Part shown: in pieces, positions 16,251-25,725 of the stretch
Numbering within the stretch: position 1 is the stretch's first letter
How the letters are laid out: the number at the start of each line of letters is the position of its first letter
From: Enterovibrio norvegicus DSM 15893
GTDB lineage: Bacteria; Pseudomonadota; Gammaproteobacteria; Enterobacterales; Vibrionaceae
Assembly: GCF_900115495.1 (NCBI RefSeq)
Contig: NZ_FOWR01000008.1
Location: 1 to 64,000, forward strand
Reading direction: 5' to 3'
Length of the DNA stretch: 64,000 bases
The notes under the pieces: generated by a model
The model's input: only the letters and a program-made list of their open reading frames with translations
Databases searched by the model: none
Told to the model about the DNA's origin: nothing
Position numbers and translations under genes: made by a program

Positions 16251-17213
16251 ATGTTGATCTATGCTTTGCGTCGGCTCAATCTATTCATCATCACGTTGCT
16301 GATCCTCACCTTGATTGGCTACAACATTTTACGACTCGACCCCTCTTCCATTTTTAACCAGCAAGAATTCTGGGTCGGCTGGATGCATTATCTGAAACAG
16401 CTTTTACAAGGTGATTTGGGGGTTGCAGCGAATGGCACACCGATCACTGAGTCACTGGCGCGGGTATTCCCAGCGACGTTGGAGTTGTGCTTTTTTGCGT
16501 TCCTGTTAGCGCTGATCATTGGCATTCCATTAGGGACTCTTGCAGGCATTCGCCGTGGTTCACCTGCTGACATCGCCATTTCATCAATCACCTTATTGAC
16601 GTTCTCCATCCCTATTTTCTGGATGGCGATTTTGATGATCATGGTATTTTCGCTTTACTTGGGTTGGCTGCCGGTGTCCGGTCGTTACAACCTGCTCTTC
16701 GAAATCCCTCAAGTCACCGGGTTTGCCTTGGTGGATGTGTTGATGTCGAACCACCCTCAACGTTCGCAGGCACTTGAAGACATTATTCGTCACTTGATTA
16801 TGCCAACCTTGGTGCTCGCGGTTGCGCCTACCACGGAAATCATCACCTTGTTGCGTGATTCAGTGTCTGACGTGATGGGGCAAAACTACATCAAGGCGGC
16901 AGCAACGAAAGGCTTGTCTAAATCAGAAATCGTGATGCGCCATGTGTTGAAAAATGCCCTGCCCCCCATCATCCCTAAATTTGGTATTCAGATTTCCACC
17001 ATGATGACATTCGCCATTATCACGGAATCCATCTTTAACTGGCCAGGCATTGGCACTTGGCTGCTTGATGCATTGAGTTTCCAAGATTACGTCGCCGTTC
17101 AAGCTGGCGTGCTCACCGTAGGTAGCATCGTATTGCTTGCCAATATTTTCTCCGATTTAGCCGGCGCTGCGATCAGCCCACTGGCAAGGAAGGAATGGTA
17201 TGCCCTCAAATAG
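16251..17213 (+). CDS. sapB: ABC transporter permease SapB
   Basis: This is the first inner-membrane permease of the Sap/dipeptide family. The 320-aa protein has an N-terminal helix, then a binding-protein-dependent transport domain with about five more helices. The EAA loop is visible near NYIKAAATKGLSKSEIVMRHVLKNALPPIIP (about residues 213-243). It overlaps sapC by 14 bases. In E. coli SapBCDF has been described as a putrescine exporter, so the substrate here is not certain. Confidence 0.94.
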   Translation: MLIYALRRLNLFIITLLILTLIGYNILRLDPSSIFNQQEFWVGWMHYLKQLLQGDLGVAANGTPITESLARVFPATLELCFFAFLLALIIGIPLGTLAGIRRGSPADIAISSITLLTFSIPIFWMAILMIMVFSLYLGWLPVSGRYNLLFEIPQVTGFALVDVLMSNHPQRSQALEDIIRHLIMPTLVLAVAPTTEIITLLRDSVSDVMGQNYIKAAATKGLSKSEIVMRHVLKNALPPIIPKFGIQISTMMTFAIITESIFNWPGIGTWLLDALSFQDYVAVQAGVLTVGSIVLLANIFSDLAGAAISPLARKEWYALK

Positions 17214-18087
17214 TGTTTACCTAGAGCAGCACATTCCCAATCAGTTTGAACGCTGTTGGTATGCGTTTCGTGAAAATACCCTCGCCGTATTTGGTTTGTG
17301 GTGTTTATGTTTGCTTATCCTTATTACGATTTTCGCCCCTTGGATTTCGCCTTACGGCCCTCAATACCAAACGGCTCAGCTTTTGCTGCCGCCGTCTTGG
17401 GATAATTTGGGTTCGGTCGACTACTTCCTTGGTACTGATGACCTGACCCGAGACATGTTGTCTCGCTTGATTGCAGGTTCGCGATTAACCTTTGGCTACG
17501 CCATCTCTGTTGCCTTAGCTGCAGGTATCATTGGGGTATTTATTGGTATTTTGGCAGGGATGACATCGGGCTTGAAATCCAGCCTCCTAAACCACTTACT
17601 TGATACTGTGCTGTCCATTCCGTCTTTGCTACTCGCCATTATCATGGTGGCGTTTTACGGCCCCGGTGAAACGAGCATTCTGTTGGCGGTTTGGTTGGCG
17701 TTGATCCCACGTTTTATCCGCTCGGTGTATACCGCTGTTCACGCGGAGATGGAAAAAGAATACATCTTGTCGTCCCGTCTCGATGGGGCTAACAGTTTCT
17801 ACTTGCTATATCACTCGGTGCTACCGAACATTTTCGTCACGCTCAGCACTGAGCTGACACGTGCGATTTCAGTGGCTATTTTGGATATCGCTGCTCTCGG
17901 CTTTTTGGGGTTGGGCGCGCAAGCACCGTCACCTGAATGGGGCACCATGTTGGGCGATTCCATTGAACTCGTCTTCACCGCACCGTGGACCGTGACCTTA
18001 CCGGGATTGGCAATCATGATGAGTGTATTAGTTGTTAACCTCGTCGGCGATGGGCTGACCCAAGCGATTAACTCGGGGACTGAATAA
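17200..18087 (+). CDS. sapC: ABC transporter permease SapC
   Basis: This is the partner permease of SapB, 295 aa, with an N-terminal cytoplasmic segment and six predicted helices. The EAA-type loop is in [25 protein letters not shown]. The C-terminal [18 protein letters not shown] is typical of DppC/OppC/SapC permeases. The start is inside sapB and its stop overlaps sapD in a TAATG, so translation is coupled through the operon. Confidence 0.94.
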   Translation: MPSNSVYLEQHIPNQFERCWYAFRENTLAVFGLWCLCLLILITIFAPWISPYGPQYQTAQLLLPPSWDNLGSVDYFLGTDDLTRDMLSRLIAGSRLTFGYAISVALAAGIIGVFIGILAGMTSGLKSSLLNHLLDTVLSIPSLLLAIIMVAFYGPGETSILLAVWLALIPRFIRSVYTAVHAEMEKEYILSSRLDGANSFYLLYHSVLPNIFVTLSTELTRAISVAILDIAALGFLGLGAQAPSPEWGTMLGDSIELVFTAPWTVTLPGLAIMMSVLVVNLVGDGLTQAINSGTE

Positions 18088-19097
18088 TGCCGTTGTTAGA
18101 TATTCGACACCTGACCATTGAAATCGACACGCCTCAAGGGCCAGTTAAAGCCGTCGATCGTATGAGTTTGACGATCAACGATGGTGAAATTCGTGGCCTT
18201 GTGGGTGAGTCCGGTTCCGGCAAGAGTTTGGTGGCAAAAGCCATTTGTGGCGTGACCAAAGATAATTGGCGCATCAGTGCTGACCGTTTGCGTCTGGGTA
18301 ACATCGATTTGCTCTCTCTGCCTGCGCGCGATCGCCGACATGTGGTTGGTAAAGACATTGCGATGATCTTCCAAGAACCATCGACCTGTCTCGACCCTTC
18401 AGAGGCCGTGGGTTATCAGCTTGAAGAAGCCATTCCACCGAGCTCATTCAGTGGCAGTTGGTGGCAGCGTTTGAATTGGCGTAAGCAGCAATCCATTGCC
18501 TTGCTCCACAAAGTGGGTATCAAAGACCACAAGCGCATCATGAACAGCTATCCGTATGAGCTAACCGACGGAGAGTGTCAAAAGGTCATGATTGCCATGG
18601 CGATTGCTAACCGCCCTCGCCTTTTGATCGCCGATGAACCCACCAACGATTTGGACCCCATTACGCAGGCCCAGATTTTCCGTTTGTTGAGCCGAACCAA
18701 TCAGCTTTCAAACACCACGATTTTGCTGATCAGCCATGACTTAACCACTGTCACCCAATGGGCTGACCGTATTACCGTCATGTATTGTGGGCAATCGGTA
18801 GAATCAGCCAGTCGAAAACAGATTCTTCAATCGCCACACCACCCGTATACCGATGCTTTGTTACGCGCGATGCCTGATTTCAGTAAAGACATCCCTCACA
18901 AGAGCAAACTGGAAGCGCTACCTGGCGCAATTCCACCGCTTCAAAACTTACCGATTGGTTGCCGTTTAGGGCCGCGTTGCCCGTATGCGCAACGTAAATG
19001 TGTTGAAGTACCACGCACGCGAAAAGTGAAGAACCACAAATTTGCCTGCCATTTCCCTCTCAATATGGAAGTCAAAAAGCATGACCGCACTGCTTGA
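18087..19097 (+). CDS. sapD: ABC transporter ATP-binding protein SapD
   Basis: This is a cytoplasmic ATPase of the Sap transporter, 336 aa. Walker A is [12 protein letters not shown] near residue 41, Walker B is [12 protein letters not shown], and the C-terminal oligopeptide-transporter domain has the Cys cluster ([15 protein letters not shown]) common to DppD/OppD proteins. The usual ABC signature LSGGE reads LTDGECQK here, as in other SapD proteins. It is followed by overlapping sapF. Confidence 0.94.
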   Translation: MPLLDIRHLTIEIDTPQGPVKAVDRMSLTINDGEIRGLVGESGSGKSLVAKAICGVTKDNWRISADRLRLGNIDLLSLPARDRRHVVGKDIAMIFQEPSTCLDPSEAVGYQLEEAIPPSSFSGSWWQRLNWRKQQSIALLHKVGIKDHKRIMNSYPYELTDGECQKVMIAMAIANRPRLLIADEPTNDLDPITQAQIFRLLSRTNQLSNTTILLISHDLTTVTQWADRITVMYCGQSVESASRKQILQSPHHPYTDALLRAMPDFSKDIPHKSKLEALPGAIPPLQNLPIGCRLGPRCPYAQRKCVEVPRTRKVKNHKFACHFPLNMEVKKHDRTA

Positions 19098-19887
19098 AGT
19101 TGATGGCTTGTGTAAGAACTATCAGTACCGCACAGGCCTGTTTACCAAACGCGTGATTGAGGCGGTAAAACCCGTGTCTTTTTCGTTGGATGCGGGTCAG
19201 ACATTGGCAATCATTGGCGAAAATGGCTCAGGAAAATCGACGCTGGCAAAAATGCTCGCGGGCGTTGTTGATCCCTCGGGTGGTGAAATCCGTGTGAATG
19301 GCGAAATCATGCAACCCAACGACTACAAAACGCGTTGTAAGTTGATCCGCATGATTTTCCAAGATCCAAACACCTCACTCAACCCACGTAATCAGATCGG
19401 CCAGATCTTAGAAAGCCCGTTAAAACGAAACACGAACATGACACCGCAAGAGCGAGAGCGACGCGTATCAGACACGCTTCGCCAAGTGGGTTTGCTGCCC
19501 GAGCATGCGTATTTCTATCCGCAGATGCTTGCGACGGGGCAAAAGCAGCGTGTATCACTCGCACGTGCGATTATTCTTCAACCCTGTGTGTTGGTTGCCG
19601 ATGAAGCTTTGAACGGCTTGGACATGTCCATGCGTTCGCAGATTCTGAACCTTCTGATTGAGCTTCAAGAGTTGATGGGCCTGTCTTACGTGTATGTGTC
19701 TCAACACATGGGTGTGGTAAAGCACATGGCTGATAAGGTCATGGTGATGCAAAACGGCGAAGTGGTTGAAGTGGGTGCAACGGAAGAGGTCTTCTCCGCC
19801 CCTAAACACGCACTGACGCAACGCTTGATTGAAAGCCATTTCACGGCGCCATCACTGGATAGACGTTCGCGTTACAACGCGGTTTAA
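19081..19887 (+). CDS. sapF: ABC transporter ATP-binding protein SapF
   Basis: This second ATPase of the Sap transporter is 268 aa from the ATG at 19081, which overlaps sapD by 17 bases. An in-frame upstream start at 19042 is not supported by homology. Walker A is [12 protein letters not shown], the signature region is [17 protein letters not shown], and Walker B is [14 protein letters not shown]. The stop codon is immediately followed by the heptanucleotide array at 19887. Confidence 0.94.
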   Translation: MTALLEVDGLCKNYQYRTGLFTKRVIEAVKPVSFSLDAGQTLAIIGENGSGKSTLAKMLAGVVDPSGGEIRVNGEIMQPNDYKTRCKLIRMIFQDPNTSLNPRNQIGQILESPLKRNTNMTPQERERRVSDTLRQVGLLPEHAYFYPQMLATGQKQRVSLARAIILQPCVLVADEALNGLDMSMRSQILNLLIELQELMGLSYVYVSQHMGVVKHMADKVMVMQNGEVVEVGATEEVFSAPKHALTQRLIESHFTAPSLDRRSRYNAV

Positions 19888-19918
19888 GCTGTTAGCTGTT
19901 AGCTGTTAGCTGTTAGCT
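19887..19918. repeat. Heptanucleotide array AGCTGTT x4.5
   Basis: Four perfect copies of AGCTGTT plus AGCT begin on the last base of the sapF stop codon. The unit differs by one base from the complement of the CAACAGC unit at 43361, so the two arrays look related. Confidence 0.95.
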
Positions 19919-19947
19919 TGAATATGAAAGTATGAAAGCTTCAAGGT

Positions 19948-19977
19948 AAAACGCCCCGCAAATTGCGGGGCGTTTTT
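19948..19977. terminator. Bidirectional terminator between sapF and the M16 peptidase
   Basis: AAAACGCCCCGCA and TGCGGGGCGTTTTT form a perfect stem around AAT, with A and T runs on either side. It ends both convergent transcripts. Confidence 0.92.
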
Positions 19978-20025
19978 CGCTTTAACAGCCTAGCTAACAG
20001 GCCAATACTTTAAGTGTTCGATGCC

Positions 20026-22797
20026 TTACTCTGGCAGTTCAACACCTTCTGGCATGTTGTAGGCGCGTACAACTTTACTCTGTTTGCCAAAGATGAGCTT
20101 CGCGCGATCTGAGATCTCTTCCGGTGAAATACCGTCAATGGTCTTATTCACATCAAGCAGTGCATCCACGCCCCATCCATTGAAGAGATAACGGCTAAAG
20201 ATATTCGCTTGGTGATGGGCATTTTCATCTAAGCCTTGAAGCGCCTCTCTTAATTGTGTCGATGCCACGGTTGCTTCATCGTCGCTTACGCCCTTAGCCA
20301 TGTCTTGGACAACGCCTTCAAAGAGGTCGTTCGCTTGTTTGGCTTGATGCGGGTTCACTGACGCAGCAAACGCCCACCCTGTGTACTTCTCATTATCAAT
20401 CGATAACTCAAACGACCCTGGCGAATACGACAAAGAGGCTTGTTCACGCACGCTGTTCAGTACTTTTCGGGTGGCAATACGGCTAAGGATGTCATCAATG
20501 AACACAACCTCAGCACTTTGATCATTTTCCACCTCAGACAACACATACAGTGCCGAGAGCCCCTTGCCCTTTTCTTCCTCAGAAACGCCAAGCACATCAG
20601 ACAATGCTGGCGACCAAGTGTCAGATTGAATGTTCAGCTCAGGCACACTCGGTTCTGCAAACACGATTCCCCCTAGATTTTTCGCGACGGCGCGTTTTAT
20701 GCGGTTCGGGGACAGGTTACCGACGATGTATACCTTGGTGTTTCTCGCTTTACTGAAATACACATCATGCACGGCTGATATATCCGCAAGTGACGTGGCA
20801 TCAATGTCTTCCACTGTCGATAAACGGTAAGCAGGATTGTCGTTTCTTAACTTGTTAAAGACAGCATCGTCATACTTTCCATTGATAGACGCATGGAAGT
20901 TTTTAAAGTCCTCGCTCACCTTCTGCTTGGACAGCGCCAGCCCTTCCTCTGTAAATGCTGGGCTTTGAATGAGGTGATGCGTCAGCGCTAACGCATCGTC
21001 CATGTAATAGCGGTTAGTATCAATGTGCAGGGCGTGTCGAGTCGGTGTGATTTCAGGCCAAATCGCAGTGCTGCGCTCGTTGAGATAGCGTGAAATACCT
21101 TGAGCATCCTGCCCTGCTAAACCAGACAGGAACAATGCATCGGGCATCAAGAAACTTGCTGAGACCAAGTGCTCGGGCAACAGCGCACGACCGCCCTTAT
21201 CACCCACAACAATGCGCACTTGTTCTTTGGCTTTCGGGTTTTGTTGATACCAAACTTCAACCCCATTGCTTAGCGTCCAAACATTCAAAGTTTCGGTTTT
21301 CTTCTGCTCAGCAATCACTGTCCCATTATGCGAGACTGCCGCCAACAAGGTATTGCCGCCACGAGAGCCTCGTTTTTTTCCTTGCTCCATGAGGCGTGTA
21401 TGTGCATCAACAAGCAAGTCTTCAACCTGCGCTTCTTGCTCATCGTCTAACCAAAAACCAAACACCACAGGTTCACTCGACAGCATGGCTTCAAGGTGAT
21501 CACTCACACCATAACGGTTAAGTGTTCTTGACCAAGCAAGACGCAATGACAAGAGATCTTCGGTGCCAAGGGAAGGCTCTCCACGCATGAACGCCCACGT
21601 GAAGTTGCTGATTCGATCTTTGGGCAGCAAGTTATCGTCATACTGCCGGTAGTATTTTCGTGCATCCTGATACCAGCGAATATTCCCCACCGCTTTTTCA
21701 TCGACACCACGATCACGCATGCTGGCGAGCGTCTCCACAATCACGGTTTGCGCTTCCTCACGACGTTCAGCAGGGAACAATCCGCGGATGATGAGGAAAT
21801 CACGTTCGCCAGCGCTGGTAATACCCACTTCGACGCTGTTCGGCTTGCCGGTGATGCTTAGCAGTTCATCCTCTAAGCGCTCACGGATCAAATACGCCGT
21901 GCCTTCGTTGGTCCACTGATTAAAGAGCTGCCCTTTGTTTTCCGTCGCCGTCGGTCCTAAATCATAGGCAAAACTTGCTGAAGCGCCTTCCGCAGACAGT
22001 GCAGGCTGCAGAATGGTTTCTGGAAGCGGTGTTGGGATGACGTAGGTGTCGGGGGCTGGTGTATTTCCACGCTCCCATTTTCCAAGTTCGCGCTGAATGT
22101 GAGCTTTAATCTCTTCAACAGATACATCACCCACGACAACAAGGTGCGCTAGCTGCGGTTGATACCAGGTTTCGTAAAATTGACGAAGGGAGACGTCCGT
22201 TGCGCTTTCTATGCTTGGAACCGTACCAATAGGATCACGGGCAGCAAGTTGGGATTGCGCGATCGCCTTCTCGTACATGTACATGTAAGCCGATTTGTTC
22301 TCTCTGCGGGAGTCGCGCCATTCACCAACAATGACCCCTTTTTCTTTCTCAACTTCGTTGGCGTCAAGGTTCAATCCATTTGCAATGTCGTTGAACCAAT
22401 TAAAGGCCTTATCGAGGTGCGCATTATTGGGTAGGTCGAGGACATATACCGTGTTCTTTTCGCTCGTGTAGGCGTTAACATCGGGACCAAAGGTGGCGCC
22501 AATGCTCCGCATGTAATCGAGGATGCCATTCTGTTCGAAGTGTTCAGACCCGTTGAACGCCATATGCTCGACAAAATGCGCATAGCCTAGCTGAGTGTCT
22601 GTTTCTTGAAGGCTACCCGCTTCAAATATAAATCGGAGAGAGACAGGTGTGTGTTTGTCTGACGCGTAGATATGGTAAGTCAGACCATTTTCTAGTTTCC
22701 CTGTTACCCATTCAGGGTCTGCGTCGAGCTTGCTGTTCGACGTACTTTGACACCCCATCAGGAGAAACAGAGTAGCAAGCGTAACCAATAACCTCAT
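20026..22797 (-). CDS. M16 family zinc metallopeptidase, lipoprotein
   Basis: This 923-aa insulinase/pitrilysin-family protein starts at the ATG at 22797, behind an excellent GAGGAGG site. A lipoprotein signal MRLLVTLATLFLLMGC follows, with cysteine at about 16. The inverted zinc motif HFVEH lies near residue 67, with the third ligand in the downstream NEVEKEKGVIVGEW. A second M16 domain fills the C-terminal half, so both halves of the clamp are in one chain as in pitrilysin-type enzymes. It probably degrades peptides in the periplasm or at the outer membrane. Exact substrates are unknown. Confidence 0.9.
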   Translation of the reverse strand: MRLLVTLATLFLLMGCQSTSNSKLDADPEWVTGKLENGLTYHIYASDKHTPVSLRFIFEAGSLQETDTQLGYAHFVEHMAFNGSEHFEQNGILDYMRSIGATFGPDVNAYTSEKNTVYVLDLPNNAHLDKAFNWFNDIANGLNLDANEVEKEKGVIVGEWRDSRRENKSAYMYMYEKAIAQSQLAARDPIGTVPSIESATDVSLRQFYETWYQPQLAHLVVVGDVSVEEIKAHIQRELGKWERGNTPAPDTYVIPTPLPETILQPALSAEGASASFAYDLGPTATENKGQLFNQWTNEGTAYLIRERLEDELLSITGKPNSVEVGITSAGERDFLIIRGLFPAERREEAQTVIVETLASMRDRGVDEKAVGNIRWYQDARKYYRQYDDNLLPKDRISNFTWAFMRGEPSLGTEDLLSLRLAWSRTLNRYGVSDHLEAMLSSEPVVFGFWLDDEQEAQVEDLLVDAHTRLMEQGKKRGSRGGNTLLAAVSHNGTVIAEQKKTETLNVWTLSNGVEVWYQQNPKAKEQVRIVVGDKGGRALLPEHLVSASFLMPDALFLSGLAGQDAQGISRYLNERSTAIWPEITPTRHALHIDTNRYYMDDALALTHHLIQSPAFTEEGLALSKQKVSEDFKNFHASINGKYDDAVFNKLRNDNPAYRLSTVEDIDATSLADISAVHDVYFSKARNTKVYIVGNLSPNRIKRAVAKNLGGIVFAEPSVPELNIQSDTWSPALSDVLGVSEEEKGKGLSALYVLSEVENDQSAEVVFIDDILSRIATRKVLNSVREQASLSYSPGSFELSIDNEKYTGWAFAASVNPHQAKQANDLFEGVVQDMAKGVSDDEATVASTQLREALQGLDENAHHQANIFSRYLFNGWGVDALLDVNKTIDGISPEEISDRAKLIFGKQSKVVRAYNMPEGVELPE

Positions 22798-22989
22798 CAC
22801 TACCTCCTCGTAAAATAAGGATTGATAGTAATTCACATCCCGAACACAAACGAGCACCGACCATTAACACCCACCGAGCATTCAATATGTTGCGAGAGAA
22901 TTCACATCAAAGATGTGGTTTGGCTCTTCTTAGCATCCACACAATGGCACTGCGTGTTCAAACGATGAATGCCTTTGAATTTCGGAAAC

Positions 22990-23012
22990 AAAAAAGCCGC
23001 TCATTGAGCGGC
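22990..23012 (-). terminator. Terminator of pyrF
   Basis: On the minus strand GCCGCTC and GAGCGGC pair around AAT and are followed by six T. It ends the lapA-lapB-pyrF transcript. Confidence 0.85.
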
Positions 23013-23037
23013 CTTAGAACAAACGCCTGGGGTTTGC

Positions 23038-23733
23038 TTACGCCAGTGAGGCGTTAATTTCAGTCAGAACAGCCATAGGGTCGGCCGCTTGTGTAATTGG
23101 ACGACCAATCACAAGGTAATCTGAACCCGCTGCCACGGCTTCAACCGGGGTCATGATGCGGCGTTGGTCACCAGCGTCACTGCCTGCAGGGCGAATACCT
23201 GGAGTAACAAGTTTGAAATCACTCCCCAGTGACGTTTTTAACATGCTCGACTCGTGAGCTGAGCATACAACGCCATCCAGCCCGCTGTTACGGGTAAGGG
23301 TTGCCAAAGACATCACATGATCTTGCGGTGCACGGGCAATGCCCACGCCTTCGAGGTCACTTTGTTCCATGCTAGTCAGCACGGTAACACCGATGAGTAG
23401 AGGTTTGTCTTTACCATAAGGTTCCAGTGCTTCACGCGCCGCAACCATCATGCGTTCGCCGCCTGTTGCGTGAACGTTCACCATCCATACGCCAAGTTCT
23501 GCCGCTGCTGCAACAGCACGTGCACAGGTGTTTGGAATATCATGAAACTTAAGGTCAAGAAACACTGTATGGCCACGCGCGTGTAACTGACGCACATAGT
23601 CAGGACCATATAGGGTAAACATCTCTTTACCCACTTTCAGATGACAACTACCCGGCTCGATGCGATCAACAAAGGCTAACGCTTGATCAATGTTTGGGTA
23701 ATCCAATGCAACTATTACTTTAGGGTCCTGCAT
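23038..23733 (-). CDS. pyrF: Orotidine 5'-phosphate decarboxylase
   Basis: PyrF converts OMP to UMP, the last step of de novo pyrimidine synthesis. The 231-aa protein shows the family signature [12 protein letters not shown] (residues 58-69), with the catalytic Lys/Asp network, and the C-terminal [14 protein letters not shown] and [10 protein letters not shown] phosphate-binding loop. It begins 6 bp after lapB, in the conserved order lapA-lapB-pyrF. Confidence 0.96.
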   Translation of the reverse strand: MQDPKVIVALDYPNIDQALAFVDRIEPGSCHLKVGKEMFTLYGPDYVRQLHARGHTVFLDLKFHDIPNTCARAVAAAAELGVWMVNVHATGGERMMVAAREALEPYGKDKPLLIGVTVLTSMEQSDLEGVGIARAPQDHVMSLATLTRNSGLDGVVCSAHESSMLKTSLGSDFKLVTPGIRPAGSDAGDQRRIMTPVEAVAAGSDYLVIGRPITQAADPMAVLTEINASLA

Positions 23734-23739
23734 TCTTGC

Positions 23740-24909
23740 TTATTCTCCGTCTAGCCCTCTGATAGGCTTAATTGAGCCCCACCCTTTGCACGAAGGGCAG
23801 TGCCAGTATAACGAGTGTGTTGAAAAGCCACATTTACGACAACGGTAATGCGGTTTGATTTTTAGTTGTTCTTCTACAAGGTGTTTTAACGTGTTCAAGC
23901 TGGCTTTTGCGCGCCCTTCTTCGGCTTGCTCGACATGAAGCTCCATCAATTTGTGGAAGCCTTTCATTGTTGGGTTTCGCGTGAGTTGTCGAGTCAAGAA
24001 GGTTTGCGCCATGGCGGCACTTTCGTGGGAGTTAATGATATCAGACATCATTAATTCAGCAGACACACCGGTGTTCTTTTCGATGCAATGCTTGAGGAAA
24101 CGGACAAAGGCCATTTCTTTGTCCATTTCTTGATAGCAGTCTTCAAGCATAGGAAGTGCTTCGCTGACAAAATCAGGGTCTTGGTCGAGGACAGACTCCA
24201 GGGATTTCGCCGCACTTTTGTAGTCGTCGTTATCAATGTCGATGCTAGCCAGCATCAAAGACGCACGTACACAGGTTTTATCAATCGATAATGCTTTTCG
24301 TAGCAATTGCCTTACGGCCTTTTCGTCGCTGTCTGCCTTCGATTGCATGGCAAGTTCACAATAGAAGTGCGAGATGTCTCGCTTGAGCTTGCTCTTGCCG
24401 CCTTTCACCAAACGACTGGCTATGTCGATGGCTTTTTCCCACTCTCGGGTTTGCTGATAAATGGCGAGTAATTGTTGCAATGCAAACTCACGATAATCGG
24501 GTTCATCAATGAGTTGATGGAAGATTTTTTCTGCGCGGTCAAAGAAACCTGCGACCATGTAATCTTTCGCGAGTTGCTGCAAAGCAAGGTTGCGTTGGTC
24601 GAGCGTTAGATTGGGTCTAGCTATAAGGTTTTGGTGGATGCGAATCGCACGATCGACTTCCCCGCGAGAACGAAATAAGTTCCCGAGCGCTAAATGGGTA
24701 TCAATCGTCTCGTTATCGACTTGGAGCAGCTCAATGAAGAGGTCAACCGCCTTATCAGACTGATCAGATAAGAGAAGGTTTAAACCCGCTACATATTGAC
24801 GTGATAGGTGATGAGACTGATCCTGACGACGATGACGAGCATTCCTATTACCCATGTACCAACCGTAACCGGCGGCAATTGGCAGCAATAGAAACAACAG
24901 CTCAAGCAT
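23740..24909 (-). CDS. lapB: Lipopolysaccharide assembly protein B (YciM)
   Basis: LapB adjusts LPS synthesis by guiding FtsH-mediated degradation of LpxC. The 389-aa protein has an N-terminal membrane anchor (LLFLLLPIAAGYGWYMG, about 3-19), a long TPR array on the cytoplasmic side, and a C-terminal rubredoxin-like metal site with Cys pairs in YRCRKCGF and WHCPSCKGWG. It lies directly between lapA and pyrF. Confidence 0.96.
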   Translation of the reverse strand: MLELLFLLLPIAAGYGWYMGNRNARHRRQDQSHHLSRQYVAGLNLLLSDQSDKAVDLFIELLQVDNETIDTHLALGNLFRSRGEVDRAIRIHQNLIARPNLTLDQRNLALQQLAKDYMVAGFFDRAEKIFHQLIDEPDYREFALQQLLAIYQQTREWEKAIDIASRLVKGGKSKLKRDISHFYCELAMQSKADSDEKAVRQLLRKALSIDKTCVRASLMLASIDIDNDDYKSAAKSLESVLDQDPDFVSEALPMLEDCYQEMDKEMAFVRFLKHCIEKNTGVSAELMMSDIINSHESAAMAQTFLTRQLTRNPTMKGFHKLMELHVEQAEEGRAKASLNTLKHLVEEQLKIKPHYRCRKCGFSTHSLYWHCPSCKGWGSIKPIRGLDGE

Positions 24910-24915
24910 TTACGA

Positions 24916-25206
24916 TTATTCCTTAACAGGGTCCGTACGCAGTTTGTCTAGCTCTTGGCGTTGCTTGTTAACTTGTTTTCTCAATACCGCTGTAGACATA
25001 CGAGCTCGAAGGTAGAGCATGCCGCAAATCAGCCAACCAAGTGCAAATCCAGTGCCGAACACTACACCCAGAAGCAATGATAATCTGAACTCTCCCTGCG
25101 CGACCAAATAATTGAAGTTAACCACTTCTTGGTTTTGCGCGCCTAAGGCGAGTGTGATTAGGAAACACAGAACGAGTATTACGATACCAATAATCTTCAC
25201 AGTCAC
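24916..25206 (-). CDS. lapA: Lipopolysaccharide assembly protein A (DUF1049)
   Basis: This 96-aa inner-membrane protein has two helices (IIGIVILVLCFLITLALGA near 4-22 and LLLGVVFGTGFALGWLICGM near 44-63) and a basic coiled C-terminus, the normal LapA/YciS layout. It partners LapB in LPS control. It is the first gene of lapA-lapB-pyrF, downstream of ihfB. Confidence 0.95.
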   Translation of the reverse strand: MTVKIIGIVILVLCFLITLALGAQNQEVVNFNYLVAQGEFRLSLLLGVVFGTGFALGWLICGMLYLRARMSTAVLRKQVNKQRQELDKLRTDPVKE

Positions 25207-25320
25207 TCCCTCTTAAAATTCAGCCATCAGCGAAAACCGAGAATAAGCCAATATTATTCGCCGAGCTATTTATGTGTGATTATGCAGTAATTTGGCTTGT
25301 CAGACCATTGCATTAGACAT

Positions 25321-25357
25321 AAAAAAAACGGCATACGTATAGCATGCCGTTTTTTTG
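25321..25357 (-). terminator. Terminator of ihfB
   Basis: CGGCAT and ATGCCG pair around CGTATAGC-type loop sequence, flanked by A8 and T7. It lies 13 bp past the ihfB stop on the minus strand and can work in both directions. Confidence 0.88.
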
Positions 25358-25369
25358 TTCGAAAGCGAA

Positions 25370-25651
25370 TCAACCAAGGTTGACGCGATCACGAAGCTCC
25401 TTGCCAGGTTTGAAGTGAGGAACGTATTTACCGTCCAACTCAACTTTATCGCCAGTTTTTGGATTGCGTCCAACGCGAGGAGCGCGATAGTGCAATGAGA
25501 AACTGCCGAAACCACGGATCTCAATTCGGTCTCCCTCTTCGAGCGTAGTGGCCATGTGCTCAAGGATTTCCTTGATGGCATCTTCTACCTGTTTGGCAGA
25601 AAGATGGGTTTGCTGACTACACAGTCTTTCGATTAACTCAGACTTGGTCAT
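25370..25651 (-). CDS. ihfB: Integration host factor subunit beta
   Basis: IHF-beta pairs with IHF-alpha as a sequence-specific DNA-bending protein used in replication, recombination and sigma-54 transcription such as at psp. The 93-aa protein has the HU/IHF signature [22 protein letters not shown] in the beta-arm region (residues 46-67). It lies downstream of rpsA, as in most gammaproteobacteria. Confidence 0.97.
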   Translation of the reverse strand: MTKSELIERLCSQQTHLSAKQVEDAIKEILEHMATTLEEGDRIEIRGFGSFSLHYRAPRVGRNPKTGDKVELDGKYVPHFKPGKELRDRVNLG

Positions 25652-25725
25652 GAATACCCCGCTTTTAGTAAGTTTCTCAACAGTATAAACATAGAGGGGG
25701 AATATTTCCCCCTCATTGCACTAAA

